Assembly: GCA_031278795.1 (NCBI GenBank)
Contig: JAITJT010000286.1
Location: forward strand, 1 to 15,076
Source of the DNA: Deltaproteobacteria bacterium
GTDB lineage: Bacteria > Desulfobacterota > Desulfarculia > Adiutricales > Adiutricaceae
Length of the DNA: 15,076 bases
Direction: 5' to 3'
Shown: piece after piece, positions 1 to 6,558 of the stretch
How the letters are laid out: each line of letters opens with the position of its first letter
How positions within the stretch are numbered: position 1 is the first letter of the stretch
Position numbers and translations under genes: made by a program
The notes under the pieces: generated by a model
Told to the model about the DNA's origin: nothing
Databases searched by the model: none
Seen by the model: the letters and a program-made list of their open reading frames with translations, nothing else

Positions 1-391
1 ATATAGCTTAATGCAAATAATTTATCGACAAAGATATTTGAATATGAAGGGTATTAGAGACAAGGATGTCAAATTATTTAGAGAGTTAAATAATTTTGTA
101 GAGAGATAAGACAAAGTGAAAAAAATAGTTTCAGGAACAGGGCATTCAATTTTTAGAAAATATGATTCCAGAGTCAAGCTGGAGGATTTGTTAGGGGGGT
201 ATTCTTCATGAGCCAGGGGTTCACTGAGAACGCTTGGAATGATGGGAAGTGGAGATAAGGGAAAATTACCGGCCAAAGTGATTGGTATCAAGAAAAAAAG
301 TTTTCCATAAGCAGGGTCGAAGGGAAGCTTTAGGCCGGTGCCTAAGTTTGAAAAGAACTGAAAGATTAATCTGAAATATGAAAGGAGCGCG

Positions 392-601
392 ATGGATAAA
401 CGAAAAAATTATGAAAGTCGTAGGGATTTTTTCAAAAGGGAAATTTTTAGATGAACAGGGAGACGGATAGCTCTTCTTGACGATGGAAAAAAGAATTTTA
501 AAAATCCGCGCTCTCTTTTGGAGATGAATTTTTTTCTAGGTCGGTGGGATAGGGCAGATTGGCCAGATTGGCAATCATATGAATCTAAGATTGGTTTATA
601 A
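392..601 (+). pseudogene. Short ORF with Tat-like motif, interrupted by in-frame TGA
   Basis: An ATG at 392 sits 4 bases after a strong Shine-Dalgarno sequence (AAAGGAG, 381-387). Twenty codons follow, ending at TGA (452-454). Residues 9-15 read SRRDFFK, which fits the twin-arginine signal consensus. No hydrophobic stretch follows, so a working Tat signal is not present. The same frame continues past the TGA for 48 more codons to TAA at 599-601. This could be a truncated exported-protein gene, a decayed gene, or a chance match. I see no selenocysteine-insertion hairpin just after the TGA. The Shine-Dalgarno site and motif are directly visible; function is unknown. Confidence 0.25.
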
Positions 602-1040
602 AAGCTAAAAATGCAGATCAAATATCATACAGGTAGTGGCCTCTTATGGCTGCACTGTTTAAAAGTAACTTATGGGAGTTCTTTTGCTTAATCTATGAAA
701 TATCACAGTTAATCTGTGATTATCTAAAATTATCTAAAACAATCTTAAATAAGAATAAGGATAGAAATAAAAGACCAAAGGTTTTTGAATTTAGAAATGC
801 TCGTGTGGAAAATTCAAGTTGTCGTCTCAAAAGTCCTTATAGGATATGTATTATATGCGCGTTTATAAATTTAAGTCATCTTTTAATAGCAGAAAAGTCT
901 ATATATTGTGTACTTATTAACATATCGATTTAAAACTTGAAGAAATAATCATGTATAATATCTTGGAGTAACACGGGCGAATATTGAAGATGGCTAAACG
1001 TAAGTTGTTTGAAAATTTTAGGGTTTTCATGTTGACATCA

Positions 1041-1052
1041 TGTTTTAAAACA
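1041..1052. promoter_or_regulatory. 12-bp perfect palindrome, possible operator
   Basis: TGTTTTAAAACA is its own reverse complement. It lies 4 bases after a TTGACA hexamer (1032-1037), but the base stretch at the right distance for a -10 (about 1055-1060, GAATAG) is poor, so the promoter itself is weak. The position, about 140 bases before the helix-turn-helix gene at 1193, would suit an operator or autoregulatory site. Confidence 0.25.
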
Positions 1053-1122
1053 ACGAATAGGTGAAGAACCAATGATTGAGCATAACAAGACAGTGTAAGG
1101 AGATGCGTGTAAAAGCATTCGT

Positions 1123-1151
1123 TATTTCTTAGTGAGTAAGAAATATTTTTT
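1123..1151 (+). terminator. AT-rich hairpin plus T-run upstream of the HTH gene
   Basis: The arms TATTTCTTA (1123-1131) and TAAGAAATA (1137-1145) pair perfectly over 9 bp around the 5-base loop GTGAG and are followed by six T (1146-1151). The shape is that of an intrinsic terminator, but the stem is AT-rich and so weak. It lies 41 bases before the start of the HTH gene. It could end a short upstream transcript or act as an attenuator in the leader of that gene. Confidence 0.4.
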
Positions 1152-1192
1152 CAACATGTATCAGTGTCATAAAAACACTAGCAAGGGAAATT

Positions 1193-1546
1193 ATGAAAGA
1201 CTCAGACAAAACAGAAAGCATTATGAATATGACTTTAACAGATCTCTTCCTGAATATGAAAAAGAGGATTGAAGATCTAGAGGATCGCTTGTCTATTGTT
1301 GAAGACTTGCTCAAAAAACCTCCACAAAGGCAACGTAAGCAGCGTAACTACCAGGATTACTTGAAAGTGAAAGAGGCCATCAAACGCGGCTCTAGCATAA
1401 ACGGTACAGCCAAAATGCTAAAGCTCCCATACACGACAGTGCATTACTACGCTACTGCCACCGCTGAGATAGTGGAGAAGCTGAAGAGCATGGTGCACGA
1501 ACCTGAGGAAGAAAATGGAGATGGCGAAAAGATAGAAGAGGAATAG
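1193..1546 (+). CDS. Small coiled-coil / helix-turn-helix DNA-binding protein
   Basis: 117 residues. The start ATG follows AAGGGA at a good distance. Residues 15-41 form a charged heptad pattern (LFLNMKKRIEDLEDRLSIVE) typical of a short coiled coil, probably for oligomerisation. A basic linker (PPQRQRKQRN) follows. Residues about 57-86 look like a helix-turn-helix: a helix ending KRGSS, then INGTAKMLKLPYTTVHYY, the arrangement seen in resolvase/Hin-type and Psq-type HTH units where the second helix begins at the TTV segment. The tail is strongly acidic (EPEEENGDGEKIEEE). No catalytic domain is present, so this is a stand-alone DNA-binding protein, possibly a regulator. Its target is unknown; a 12-bp palindrome and a terminator-like hairpin lie just upstream. 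The HTH call is by pattern only. Confidence 0.7.
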   Translation: MKDSDKTESIMNMTLTDLFLNMKKRIEDLEDRLSIVEDLLKKPPQRQRKQRNYQDYLKVKEAIKRGSSINGTAKMLKLPYTTVHYYATATAEIVEKLKSMVHEPEEENGDGEKIEEE

Positions 1547-1624
1547 GTGCTGTGAAGAAACTTTCGTGTAAGCTGTGGGTGACAATGCTATAAGTGCTAG
1601 ACATTTTTATAGAGTTGGAGAAAC

Positions 1625-1630
1625 TATAAT
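1625..1630 (+). promoter_or_regulatory. Candidate -10 box for the zinc-ribbon gene pair
   Basis: A perfect TATAAT lies 76 bases before the first zinc-ribbon gene. No convincing -35 hexamer is found 16-18 bases upstream. An alternative is TTGACT (1632-1637) with a weak TATTGA (1655-1660) 17 bases downstream. Either could drive the pair. Confidence 0.3.
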
Positions 1631-1706
1631 ATTGACTTGTTAGTCACCAAAGATTATTGAGACTTCACAATTTTTATGATTACAAGTTAGGTGGAATAAA
1701 TTTATC

Positions 1707-2036
1707 ATGGCAAACGATGCAGCAAGATCAATTATTGGGATGGCGGGAGTATTTTTCGTTGCCTTGTTTTGTTATATTGTCTGTTTAATTTTTAAATTTA
1801 TAGCAAGAAAAATACGGGAGAGTTCTTCGCAAAATAATTCACAGTATAACCGTTTATCTGCCCAAAACAATAGAAGTATTTCTATTGAAACGCCCGGGTA
1901 CGCGGTCTATGATGCAATTATCAAATGTCCATATTGCGGACAAGAATATCCAATACAAAATGATCAAATCAACAAAAAATCATTTTGTAAAAACTGCGAT
2001 AAATTTTTTATAATCAGACTAGAGGGAACACAATGA
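1707..2036 (+). CDS. Membrane-anchored zinc-ribbon protein A
   Basis: 109 residues. Residues about 9-32 are one hydrophobic membrane helix (GMAGVFFVALFCYIVCLIF), followed by a basic patch (KFIARKIR) expected on the cytoplasmic side. A polar Asn/Gln/Ser-rich linker runs to about residue 62. The C-terminus carries a zinc ribbon with knuckles CPYC (C74, C77) and CKNC (C94, C97), separated by 16 residues, like the MJ0042/zinc_ribbon_5 type. The stop overlaps the start of the next gene (ATGA), so the two are translationally coupled. The ribosome site is less clear: AGGTGG lies about 12 bases before the ATG. The gene is AT-rich compared with those after 5.7 kb. Function is not known; the domain plan suggests a cytoplasm-facing metal or nucleic-acid/protein-binding module tethered to the membrane. 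Confidence 0.75.
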   Translation: MANDAARSIIGMAGVFFVALFCYIVCLIFKFIARKIRESSSQNNSQYNRLSAQNNRSISIETPGYAVYDAIIKCPYCGQEYPIQNDQINKKSFCKNCDKFFIIRLEGTQ

Positions 2037-2410
2037 ATGTTTTAAAAATTATCATGGCTATAGCCTTTTGGACAATATTTGGAAGACTTTTTGGTCTTCT
2101 GGGAATCGTAATTGTCACTGTTGTTGGATTTATAATCGCACTAATAGCATCCTCATTAAGTAAAGATTCTGATAAAACAGAGGGTGCTGAGCAAAATAAA
2201 TTGCCAAGTAATGCGGTTGTTAACCGTAATAATCCAAATACTTTTACTATCAAGTGTCCAAAATGCGACCGGGAACTTTCGATAGATAGAAGTAATATGG
2301 ATAAAATTATTAAATGCTTGTCTTGTGGTTTGGTTTTTAGGCCGTCTGAGTTAAATAATTATGTTGATTTAAATAAACAACAATATATTGTAAGGGGGCG
2401 AAATAATTAG
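2033..2410 (+). CDS. Membrane-anchored zinc-ribbon protein B
   Basis: 125 residues, starting inside the stop of the preceding gene (ATGA at 2033-2036), with AGAGGGA just upstream. The N-terminal 41 residues are hydrophobic and can form one long or two short membrane helices (VLKIIMAIAFWTIF, then LLGIVIVTVVGFIIALIA). A polar linker follows. The zinc ribbon has knuckles CPKC (C75, C78) and CLSC (C95, C98), again 16 residues apart, so proteins A and B share the same domain order and knuckle spacing although the rest has diverged. A 27-residue tail follows the ribbon. They look like paralogues, perhaps acting as a heterodimer. No enzyme domain is visible and I cannot name the family beyond the zinc-ribbon fold. 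Confidence 0.75.
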   Translation: MNVLKIIMAIAFWTIFGRLFGLLGIVIVTVVGFIIALIASSLSKDSDKTEGAEQNKLPSNAVVNRNNPNTFTIKCPKCDRELSIDRSNMDKIIKCLSCGLVFRPSELNNYVDLNKQQYIVRGRNN

Positions 2411-2457
2411 TGGCAACATAATTGGTAGATATCAATATCTTTTTTTGGTAAAAGGAT

Positions 2458-2507
2458 CAACACAATCTTACCAGAAAAGAGTCAGCTATTGTGTTGCGCT
2501 TTTTTTG
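2458..2507 (+). terminator. Candidate terminator after the zinc-ribbon pair
   Basis: CAACACAAT (2458-2466) and ATTGTGTTG (2488-2496) are perfect 9-bp inverted arms around a 21-base loop, followed by CGC and seven T (2500-2506). The loop is long for an intrinsic terminator, but the T-run placement fits. A second, weaker hairpin with T-run (AGATA/TATCT, 2427-2446) lies just before it. Confidence 0.45.
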
Positions 2508-2604
2508 TGGGAAGCGTGTGAATCAAGAAAAAATTTTACGGCTTAAGAGGTTATACTTTCACACTCTAAATCAACGGCATTCAATTTGCCATAAGGAGTT
2601 CAAT

Positions 2605-2901
2605 ATGACATTTTTTAAAATACTTGTCGCCAGCCTGTTTGTAATATGCTTTTTCGTGAGCCCATCTTTTGCGGATGTGAAATGCCACCAGGAATACGAT
2701 GGTTCCACGAAATGCGTGGAATTAGATAATTGGGGAAGGGAAAAAAGTGGTGGGGTGAGATGCAGCGAGGATTACAGTGGGGACACAGTTTGCAAGGAAC
2801 TGAACACTTGGGGCAGGGAAACTAATAAAGGTGTAAGGTGCTCAAGAGATTATAGCGGAGACACTGTCTGCAAGGAACTAAGAGGCCCGTTTGGATACTG
2901 A
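2605..2901 (+). CDS. Secreted small protein with three cysteine repeats
   Basis: 98 residues from the ATG at 2605, chosen because AAGGAG lies six bases upstream and because a clean signal peptide begins there (an open frame from 2491 lacks such a site). Residues 1-23 are a Sec signal (basic start, hydrophobic core LVASLFVICFFV, cleavage after SFA). The mature chain, about 75 residues, is almost entirely three tandem units: residues 26-51, 52-77 and 78-98. Each full unit is 26 residues with pattern C-x9-C, a YxGxT core and a WGRE segment; the third stops early in GPFGY. Six mature cysteines (27, 37, 53, 63, 79, 89) suggest one disulfide per unit in the periplasm or outside. No known family is recognised. 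It converges with the protease gene that ends at 2938, 36 bases away. Confidence 0.75.
   Translation: MTFFKILVASLFVICFFVSPSFADVKCHQEYDGSTKCVELDNWGREKSGGVRCSEDYSGDTVCKELNTWGRETNKGVRCSRDYSGDTVCKELRGPFGY
2680..2898 (+). repeat. 78-bp tandem coding repeat (2.8 copies)
   Basis: The repeat units of the secreted cysteine protein fall at 2680-2757, 2758-2835 and 2836-2898. Units 2 and 3 are close at the DNA level, while unit 1 has drifted, which suggests that the duplication giving units 2 and 3 is the more recent one. Confidence 0.7.
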
Positions 2902-2937
2902 GCGTCTTTTAATCGGCGATGTTTGGGGGCTTATATT

Positions 2938-4227
2938 TCATGAAAGAATTTTGAGGGTATCTAGAATCTTTTGGATATCAGTGTTCGTAAAGTCCCCAAA
3001 CGCGCTAAAAAATAGATGTTTGCCATTTTTCAGATCTGTTACAACGGCTATGGCTTCCTCTCCATCTTCCGTAAAATGGAACACGTAGGCTTCAATGTTC
3101 TGTCCTTGAGGTGTCGGAGTGGAGCCTTCCACGGCCTTTGAGTAGATTTCAGCTATTTCCTCAGTGGAATAAATTCCATTTTCTTCAGTTAGAAACAATA
3201 TAGATGCCGCGCTATCCTGAGAGCTTAAGATGGCTGTTGAATTGTCCTTTGATTCTATAGTCCAATTAGGTGGGGCCTCAAAAGATATGCCATCTAATAA
3301 TACTTTGGTGCTTTTACCGCTTTCTGGTTTTTTGGGAAAATAATCTTTGCCAATGTTTTTATCTTTGCGGGGAAGAGCATCGAATTTTTCCTGGAAGTTA
3401 AGCGCGGGTTCGGTTTTGGAGTAGGGAAGGATTTGACCTTCTTTTAGTTTTGGGTTCACACCATTGGAGTACAGAAATGCCACAATCTCGGTTGCCGGCT
3501 GGGCCAGGTTGGTGCGCGCGCGCTTGGTGCGGACATTGAAGGCCCAGGTGTTAATGCCTATAATTTCGCCTCTGTAGTTTAAAAGTGGCCCGCCGCTGTT
3601 GCCTGAGCTTATTTGGGCGGAGTGCACTATCAAATCCCCAAATTGTCCATGGATGTAGGCGTTGATGTTTCCGGTGGTGGAGGCGACAGGAAGCGGTATC
3701 ACGTTTTGCATGCGGCCCCTGAAGATATTTTTGTAGTTGAGGTCAATGTCCGTCACCAGTCCTGGATATCCCCAGGCTGAAACCCAGTCGAGCTTGTCGG
3801 CGTCCAGGTTGAAGGTCATGGGGGTGAGAGAGGCGCCTTCCGGCTCAGTGAAGCGCAAGAGGGCAAGATCTCTAGATCCGGGAAGGTAAGCGTTTTCATC
3901 ATACTGGACATTCACGATCTCGGCCTGTGTTGGCCTCATATATTTGTTGAGGATATAGATTTTGGCTCTCGGAGGGAGATCGTCCACCACGTGACCGTTG
4001 GTCATGATGTAGCCATTGGCGACCAGGAAGCCGCTTCCCGAGGCGGATCCGGTCTTGGTCTCCACCAGGACGAAAAAGATGGATTTCTCTATTGTTTCAG
4101 AATCCTGGCTCTGAAGGTCCCTCGGCTGCCCCAGGCCAAGCTCTACTCCCTGGGGAAAAGCTGGGCTAGTGAGGATTATAAGAGCTAGGATCCCCAAAAA
4201 AAGAGATAGCTTTTTATAAAGTTGCAT
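2938..4227 (-). CDS. Secreted trypsin-fold serine protease with C-terminal PsbP-like domain
   Basis: 429 residues. Residues 1-25 are a signal peptide (KKLSLFLGILALIILTSPAF). Residues about 44-260 are a HtrA/DegP-type trypsin-fold domain with a full triad: H79 in TNGHVV, D120 in RDLALL, S211 in SGNSGGPL, followed by GEIIGINTW. There is no PDZ domain. After a charged linker, residues about 308-429 form a separate domain (ISFEAPPNW at its start, KILDTLKIL at its end) that resembles PsbP/DUF1795-type folds; this second call is by pattern only. Expected location is periplasm or outside. It lies 96 bases downstream of a related protease on the same strand. The Shine-Dalgarno site is weak (GATGGA). 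Substrate is unknown; regulated processing of envelope proteins is one possibility. Confidence 0.85.
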   Translation of the reverse strand: MQLYKKLSLFLGILALIILTSPAFPQGVELGLGQPRDLQSQDSETIEKSIFFVLVETKTGSASGSGFLVANGYIMTNGHVVDDLPPRAKIYILNKYMRPTQAEIVNVQYDENAYLPGSRDLALLRFTEPEGASLTPMTFNLDADKLDWVSAWGYPGLVTDIDLNYKNIFRGRMQNVIPLPVASTTGNINAYIHGQFGDLIVHSAQISSGNSGGPLLNYRGEIIGINTWAFNVRTKRARTNLAQPATEIVAFLYSNGVNPKLKEGQILPYSKTEPALNFQEKFDALPRKDKNIGKDYFPKKPESGKSTKVLLDGISFEAPPNWTIESKDNSTAILSSQDSAASILFLTEENGIYSTEEIAEIYSKAVEGSTPTPQGQNIEAYVFHFTEDGEEAIAVVTDLKNGKHLFFSAFGDFTNTDIQKILDTLKILS

Positions 4228-4323
4228 AAAAAATCCATCTAGTCGGGTTAATGCGGGAATCGATAGTTAGCGACCTTTTAGGAATATCTCCTTTAGGGCA
4301 CTCCATAGTAAAGCTTTAGCTTG

Positions 4324-5277
4324 TCAGTCGATTTGATCCTTAGGCGCCAGTTGTCGCGATAAGATCGTGACTGAGGCGTTTTTTTTTCTATATGAGGACT
4401 CTCCGGCGCTTTGGTAATTTTTTAGGCATGGATTGCTCGTGTATATGGTATGGTCATCGGATTTGTCAGTCCAGGAAAAAATAGTCTGATCGCTTACAAA
4501 TTCCGGTAGGATATTGTTGTGTTTCAAGAATATAGCGATGGTAATAGAAGGCTGGGCCATGGAGGATCCGGCCTTAACATTATTATGGCCCTGAATCCAG
4601 GTGTTTATTCCCACCACCTCGCCCGCATGGTTTACCAGAGGCCCGCCGCTGTTACCCCTCATGATTTTAGCCGAGTGAACGAGAATGCTGGTGCTTTCGC
4701 CTTCAGCCAAGGTGTTTATGAGTCCGGAAGTGATGTCAGCCGTGTGTTCCAGTATTTTTTTGAATTTTCCCTGCAGTACCTCTTTGTGGGAATAATTGAG
4801 GGAAATCACTGAATATGGATAACCAATGGCAAGCACTGATTGAAGTTTTTGAAAAGTAAGGTTTAGGGTGAGTGGGCTTTGTTCGCTCTTTTGCAATTTT
4901 TTGTCGAATTTCAAGAGGGCGAGATCCGTGTTACCTGGATCGCTCTTTTCACAAACCGTATCCATGGAAACCAGTTCCGCCTCAATGGGATCGTTTAACA
5001 CCTCGTTGGCCAGGTAGATCTTTCCCTCTTTGGTGAGATTAGATAGTAAATGCGCGTTTGTGACAACGTAGCCGTCAGCCACCAGAAATCCGGTTCCAGA
5101 CTCGAAGATTTCGCCACTTTTATCCTTTTCTCCTGTTTCCACAAGGATATAAAAGGTTGAATGCAGGATTTTATTCAGCTGTGGTGAGACAGTACTCACT
5201 TCAATCTGCGCCCAAAGCATAGGTGCAGTTAGAAGATACATAACGCTAAATGTTATAAGAACTAAAAGCTTCTTCAT
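4324..5277 (-). CDS. Secreted trypsin-fold serine protease, shorter paralogue
   Basis: 317 residues. Signal peptide at 1-24 (KKLLVLITFSVMYLLTAPMLWA, cleavage before QIEV). The protease domain has H76 in VTNAHLL, D118 in TDLALLKF and S210 in RGNSGGPL, then GEVVGINTW, so the triad is complete. It aligns along its length with the 429-residue neighbour, including the MAQPSITIAIFL segment that matches LAQPATEIVAFL. The two differ in the tail: this one stops about 50 residues after the catalytic domain, where only a short stretch (NASVTILS) recalls the start of the neighbour's C-terminal domain. It may have lost that domain. The first gene of the minus-strand pair; an extended -10 promoter lies about 80 bases upstream. 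The ribosome site is poor. Confidence 0.82.
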   Translation of the reverse strand: MKKLLVLITFSVMYLLTAPMLWAQIEVSTVSPQLNKILHSTFYILVETGEKDKSGEIFESGTGFLVADGYVVTNAHLLSNLTKEGKIYLANEVLNDPIEAELVSMDTVCEKSDPGNTDLALLKFDKKLQKSEQSPLTLNLTFQKLQSVLAIGYPYSVISLNYSHKEVLQGKFKKILEHTADITSGLINTLAEGESTSILVHSAKIMRGNSGGPLVNHAGEVVGINTWIQGHNNVKAGSSMAQPSITIAIFLKHNNILPEFVSDQTIFSWTDKSDDHTIYTSNPCLKNYQSAGESSYRKKNASVTILSRQLAPKDQID

Positions 5278-5356
5278 GGTGATAAGGAACGCGCCCTTTT
5301 AAGTGTAGAATGTAATGTGGGCCTAAATTAAACAATCGGATAGAAGTCAGCTCGAA

Positions 5357-5365
5357 ATTATAGCA
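5357..5365 (-). promoter_or_regulatory. Extended -10 promoter for the protease pair
   Basis: On the minus strand this reads TGCTATAAT: a perfect TATAAT with the TGn extension. No good -35 is present, as is usual for extended -10 promoters. Transcription would start near 5350, giving a leader of about 70 bases. Confidence 0.4.
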
Positions 5366-5517
5366 CTGGGAAGAATGAAAATATAGCTGGGGTCCTTTTC
5401 CGTCTCCTCCTTCCTAATCCCAGAGGGCTTTTGTTTCTGTAAATTTATCTACTATATATATGTACATAGTTCTATTTTTATACATCTTTTTATTAGTGGG
5501 AACTTTTTTAGCGTTTT

Positions 5518-5626
5518 CTCTCAAAATGGATGCGCATCATAGGTATAAGGCAAAAAGAAGCTTAAGCTAAGCCTGAAGCTCAAGCTCTCCACTATAAAAG
5601 TAAAAAACGGAGCCCTGTTTTGAGAG
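5518..5626. repeat. Palindrome-rich element bounded by 9-bp inverted repeats
   Basis: CTCTCAAAA and TTTTGAGAG are exact inverted copies 91 bases apart. Between them lie the 10-bp palindrome GATGCGCATC (near 5529) and a cluster of AAGCT units (AGCTTAAGCT, then AAGCTCAAGCT, about 5560-5587). Possible small structured RNA or a miniature inverted-repeat element; no second copy is in this window. Confidence 0.3.
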
Positions 5627-5783
5627 TTTACTATTTTATGTTATCATTAAATTACGTAATTCTTAACACACACGTCTTTTATGTGATTTTTTAAAAAATA
5701 TTCAAGGGGAGAACACACAAGCTGAAAGAAAATTTTTCACCCTTGAGGTCTTTTTCCCAAAAATTCAAAATTTGAGGTTAAAC

Positions 5784-6374
5784 ATGGCAAAAGAAGTGGA
5801 TACCCAGGCAATCGATCAGATATTTTTAAAGGCCAGGTCTTTTATCGCCTACACCCCGGAAGAGTTGGATGACAAAAAAATAGAGGCGCTGTATGAACTA
5901 TTCAAGTGGGGCCCTACTTGTGTCAATTGTCAGTCTGGACGCTTTATCTTCGTCCGCTCCAAAGAGGCCAAGGAGCGGCTCAAGCCCTGCCTCAACCCGG
6001 GAAACGTCCCCAAGGTTGAGAGCGCCGCGGCCACTGTCATAGTCTCCTATGACACCAAGTTCTACGAGTTCCTGCCCATCCAGTGGCTGGCCTACGACGC
6101 CTCGGCCATGTACAGGGACAATCCGGTCCTCTCGGAGGAGACAGCCTTCCGCAACAGTAGCCTGGGAGGGGCCTACCTCATTATGGCTGCCCGGGCCCTG
6201 GGCCTGGACTGCGGGCCCATGAGCGGCTTCGATAACGGCAAGGTTAACCAAGAGTTTTTCCCGGACGGGCGCTTCAAGAGTAACTTTCTCATAAACATTG
6301 GGCACGGGAAACCGGATGGTTTCTACCCCCGCGGCCCCAGACTGCCCTATGAGCAGGTGGTGAAGATCCTCTAG
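5784..6374 (+). CDS. RutE/HadB-like nitroreductase-family protein (putative malonic semialdehyde reductase)
   Basis: 196 residues, within the usual size of this family. The start at 5784 is chosen over an upstream in-frame TTG (5772) because GAGG lies six bases before the ATG. Family landmarks: KWGPTCVNCQSGRFIFVRS (41-59; compare MKWGPTSANC of E. coli RutE), then EETAFRNSSLGGAYLIMAARALGLDCGPMSGFD (118-150), and the terminal LINIGHG and PRLPYE segments. RutE is an FMN-type nitroreductase-fold enzyme that reduces malonic semialdehyde to 3-hydroxypropionate in pyrimidine breakdown. No other rut gene is in the window, so the physiological substrate here is open; the call to the RutE branch is firm, the reaction is inferred. 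Cytoplasmic. It ends in a strong bidirectional terminator shared with the convergent PxxKW gene. Confidence 0.88.
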   Translation: MAKEVDTQAIDQIFLKARSFIAYTPEELDDKKIEALYELFKWGPTCVNCQSGRFIFVRSKEAKERLKPCLNPGNVPKVESAAATVIVSYDTKFYEFLPIQWLAYDASAMYRDNPVLSEETAFRNSSLGGAYLIMAARALGLDCGPMSGFDNGKVNQEFFPDGRFKSNFLINIGHGKPDGFYPRGPRLPYEQVVKIL

Positions 6375-6393
6375 AACCATTCAGTTATATTTA

Positions 6394-6416
6394 CCCGGCG
6401 CAAAACAAAAGCCGGG
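6394..6416 (+). other. GC-rich hairpin after the nitroreductase gene
   Basis: CCCGGC (6394-6399) and GCCGGG (6411-6416) pair around an 11-base A-rich loop. No T-run follows on either strand, so it is more likely a 3'-end stabilising hairpin than a terminator. Confidence 0.35.
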
Positions 6417-6437
6417 AAAATAAAAGCCATCAAAAAG

Positions 6438-6484
6438 AAAAGCCACTTGGATCCCTCCTGAGAGGGATCTAAGTGGCTTCTTTA
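6438..6484. terminator. Strong bidirectional intrinsic terminator
   Basis: AAGCCACTT plus GATCCCTC (6440-6457) pair with GAGGGATC plus AAGTGGCTT (6462-6479) over 18 bp, with one G-U pair (6449/6470) and the 4-base loop CTGA. On the minus strand the stem is followed by TTTCTTTTTG; on the plus strand by CTTTA. It serves the convergent genes on both sides. Confidence 0.9.
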
Positions 6485-6558
6485 TGGAAAAAAGGCCCAA
6501 GTTCAGAGGCTAAAACCGATGTAATCCGCCTTCGGCGAACTTAAGGCCTTGGGGTTGC

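Larger units (their letters stand above)
1..1192. other. AT-rich stretch without a convincing intact gene
   Basis: No reading frame here combines a good ribosome site, normal composition and a recognisable domain. What can be seen: a short ORF with a Shine-Dalgarno site and a twin-arginine motif (392-601, listed separately); a 7-bp inverted repeat ATCACAG/CTGTGAT at 702-720 with a 5-base spacer; two adjacent TATCTAAAA copies just after it (721-740); a TTGACA hexamer at 1032-1037 followed by the 12-bp palindrome TGTTTTAAAACA at 1041-1052; and a hairpin with a T-run at 1123-1151. The look is of decayed or regulatory DNA. Confidence 0.5.
5278..5783. other. AT-rich gap between divergent genes
   Basis: This stretch separates the minus-strand proteases from the plus-strand nitroreductase-like gene and must hold both promoters. 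Visible elements: an extended -10 on the minus strand (5357-5365); a 9-bp inverted pair CTCTCAAAA (5518-5526) and TTTTGAGAG (5618-5626) enclosing smaller palindromes; the 12-bp palindrome AATTACGTAATT (5650-5661); and the block T6A6 (5687-5698). No ORF with a ribosome site is seen. Confidence 0.5.

Noticed and set aside
22..291. Minus-strand open frame of 89 codons
   Set aside because: TTG start without a ribosome site, Leu/Ser/Pro-rich composition typical of antisense AT-rich DNA, no domain.
452..454. TGA as a possible selenocysteine codon
   Set aside because: No suitable hairpin immediately downstream and no selenoprotein-like context.
646..933. Plus-strand open frame of 95 codons
   Set aside because: No ribosome site at a usable distance and no recognisable domain; composition looks random.
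954..959. Perfect TATAAT
   Set aside because: The only -35-like hexamer (TTGAAG, 937-942) is 11 bases away, too close, and no gene follows directly.
990..1064. Short ORF MAKRKLFENF... of 24 codons
   Set aside because: No Shine-Dalgarno site at a workable distance; the start resembles small antitoxin-type proteins only over a few residues.
1194..2190. Identical heptapeptide KDSDKTE in the HTH protein and in zinc-ribbon protein B
   Set aside because: No similarity on either side and different codons; taken as chance.
5898..6380. Long open frame antisense to the nitroreductase gene
   Set aside because: Shadow frame of a well-supported gene with clear family motifs.
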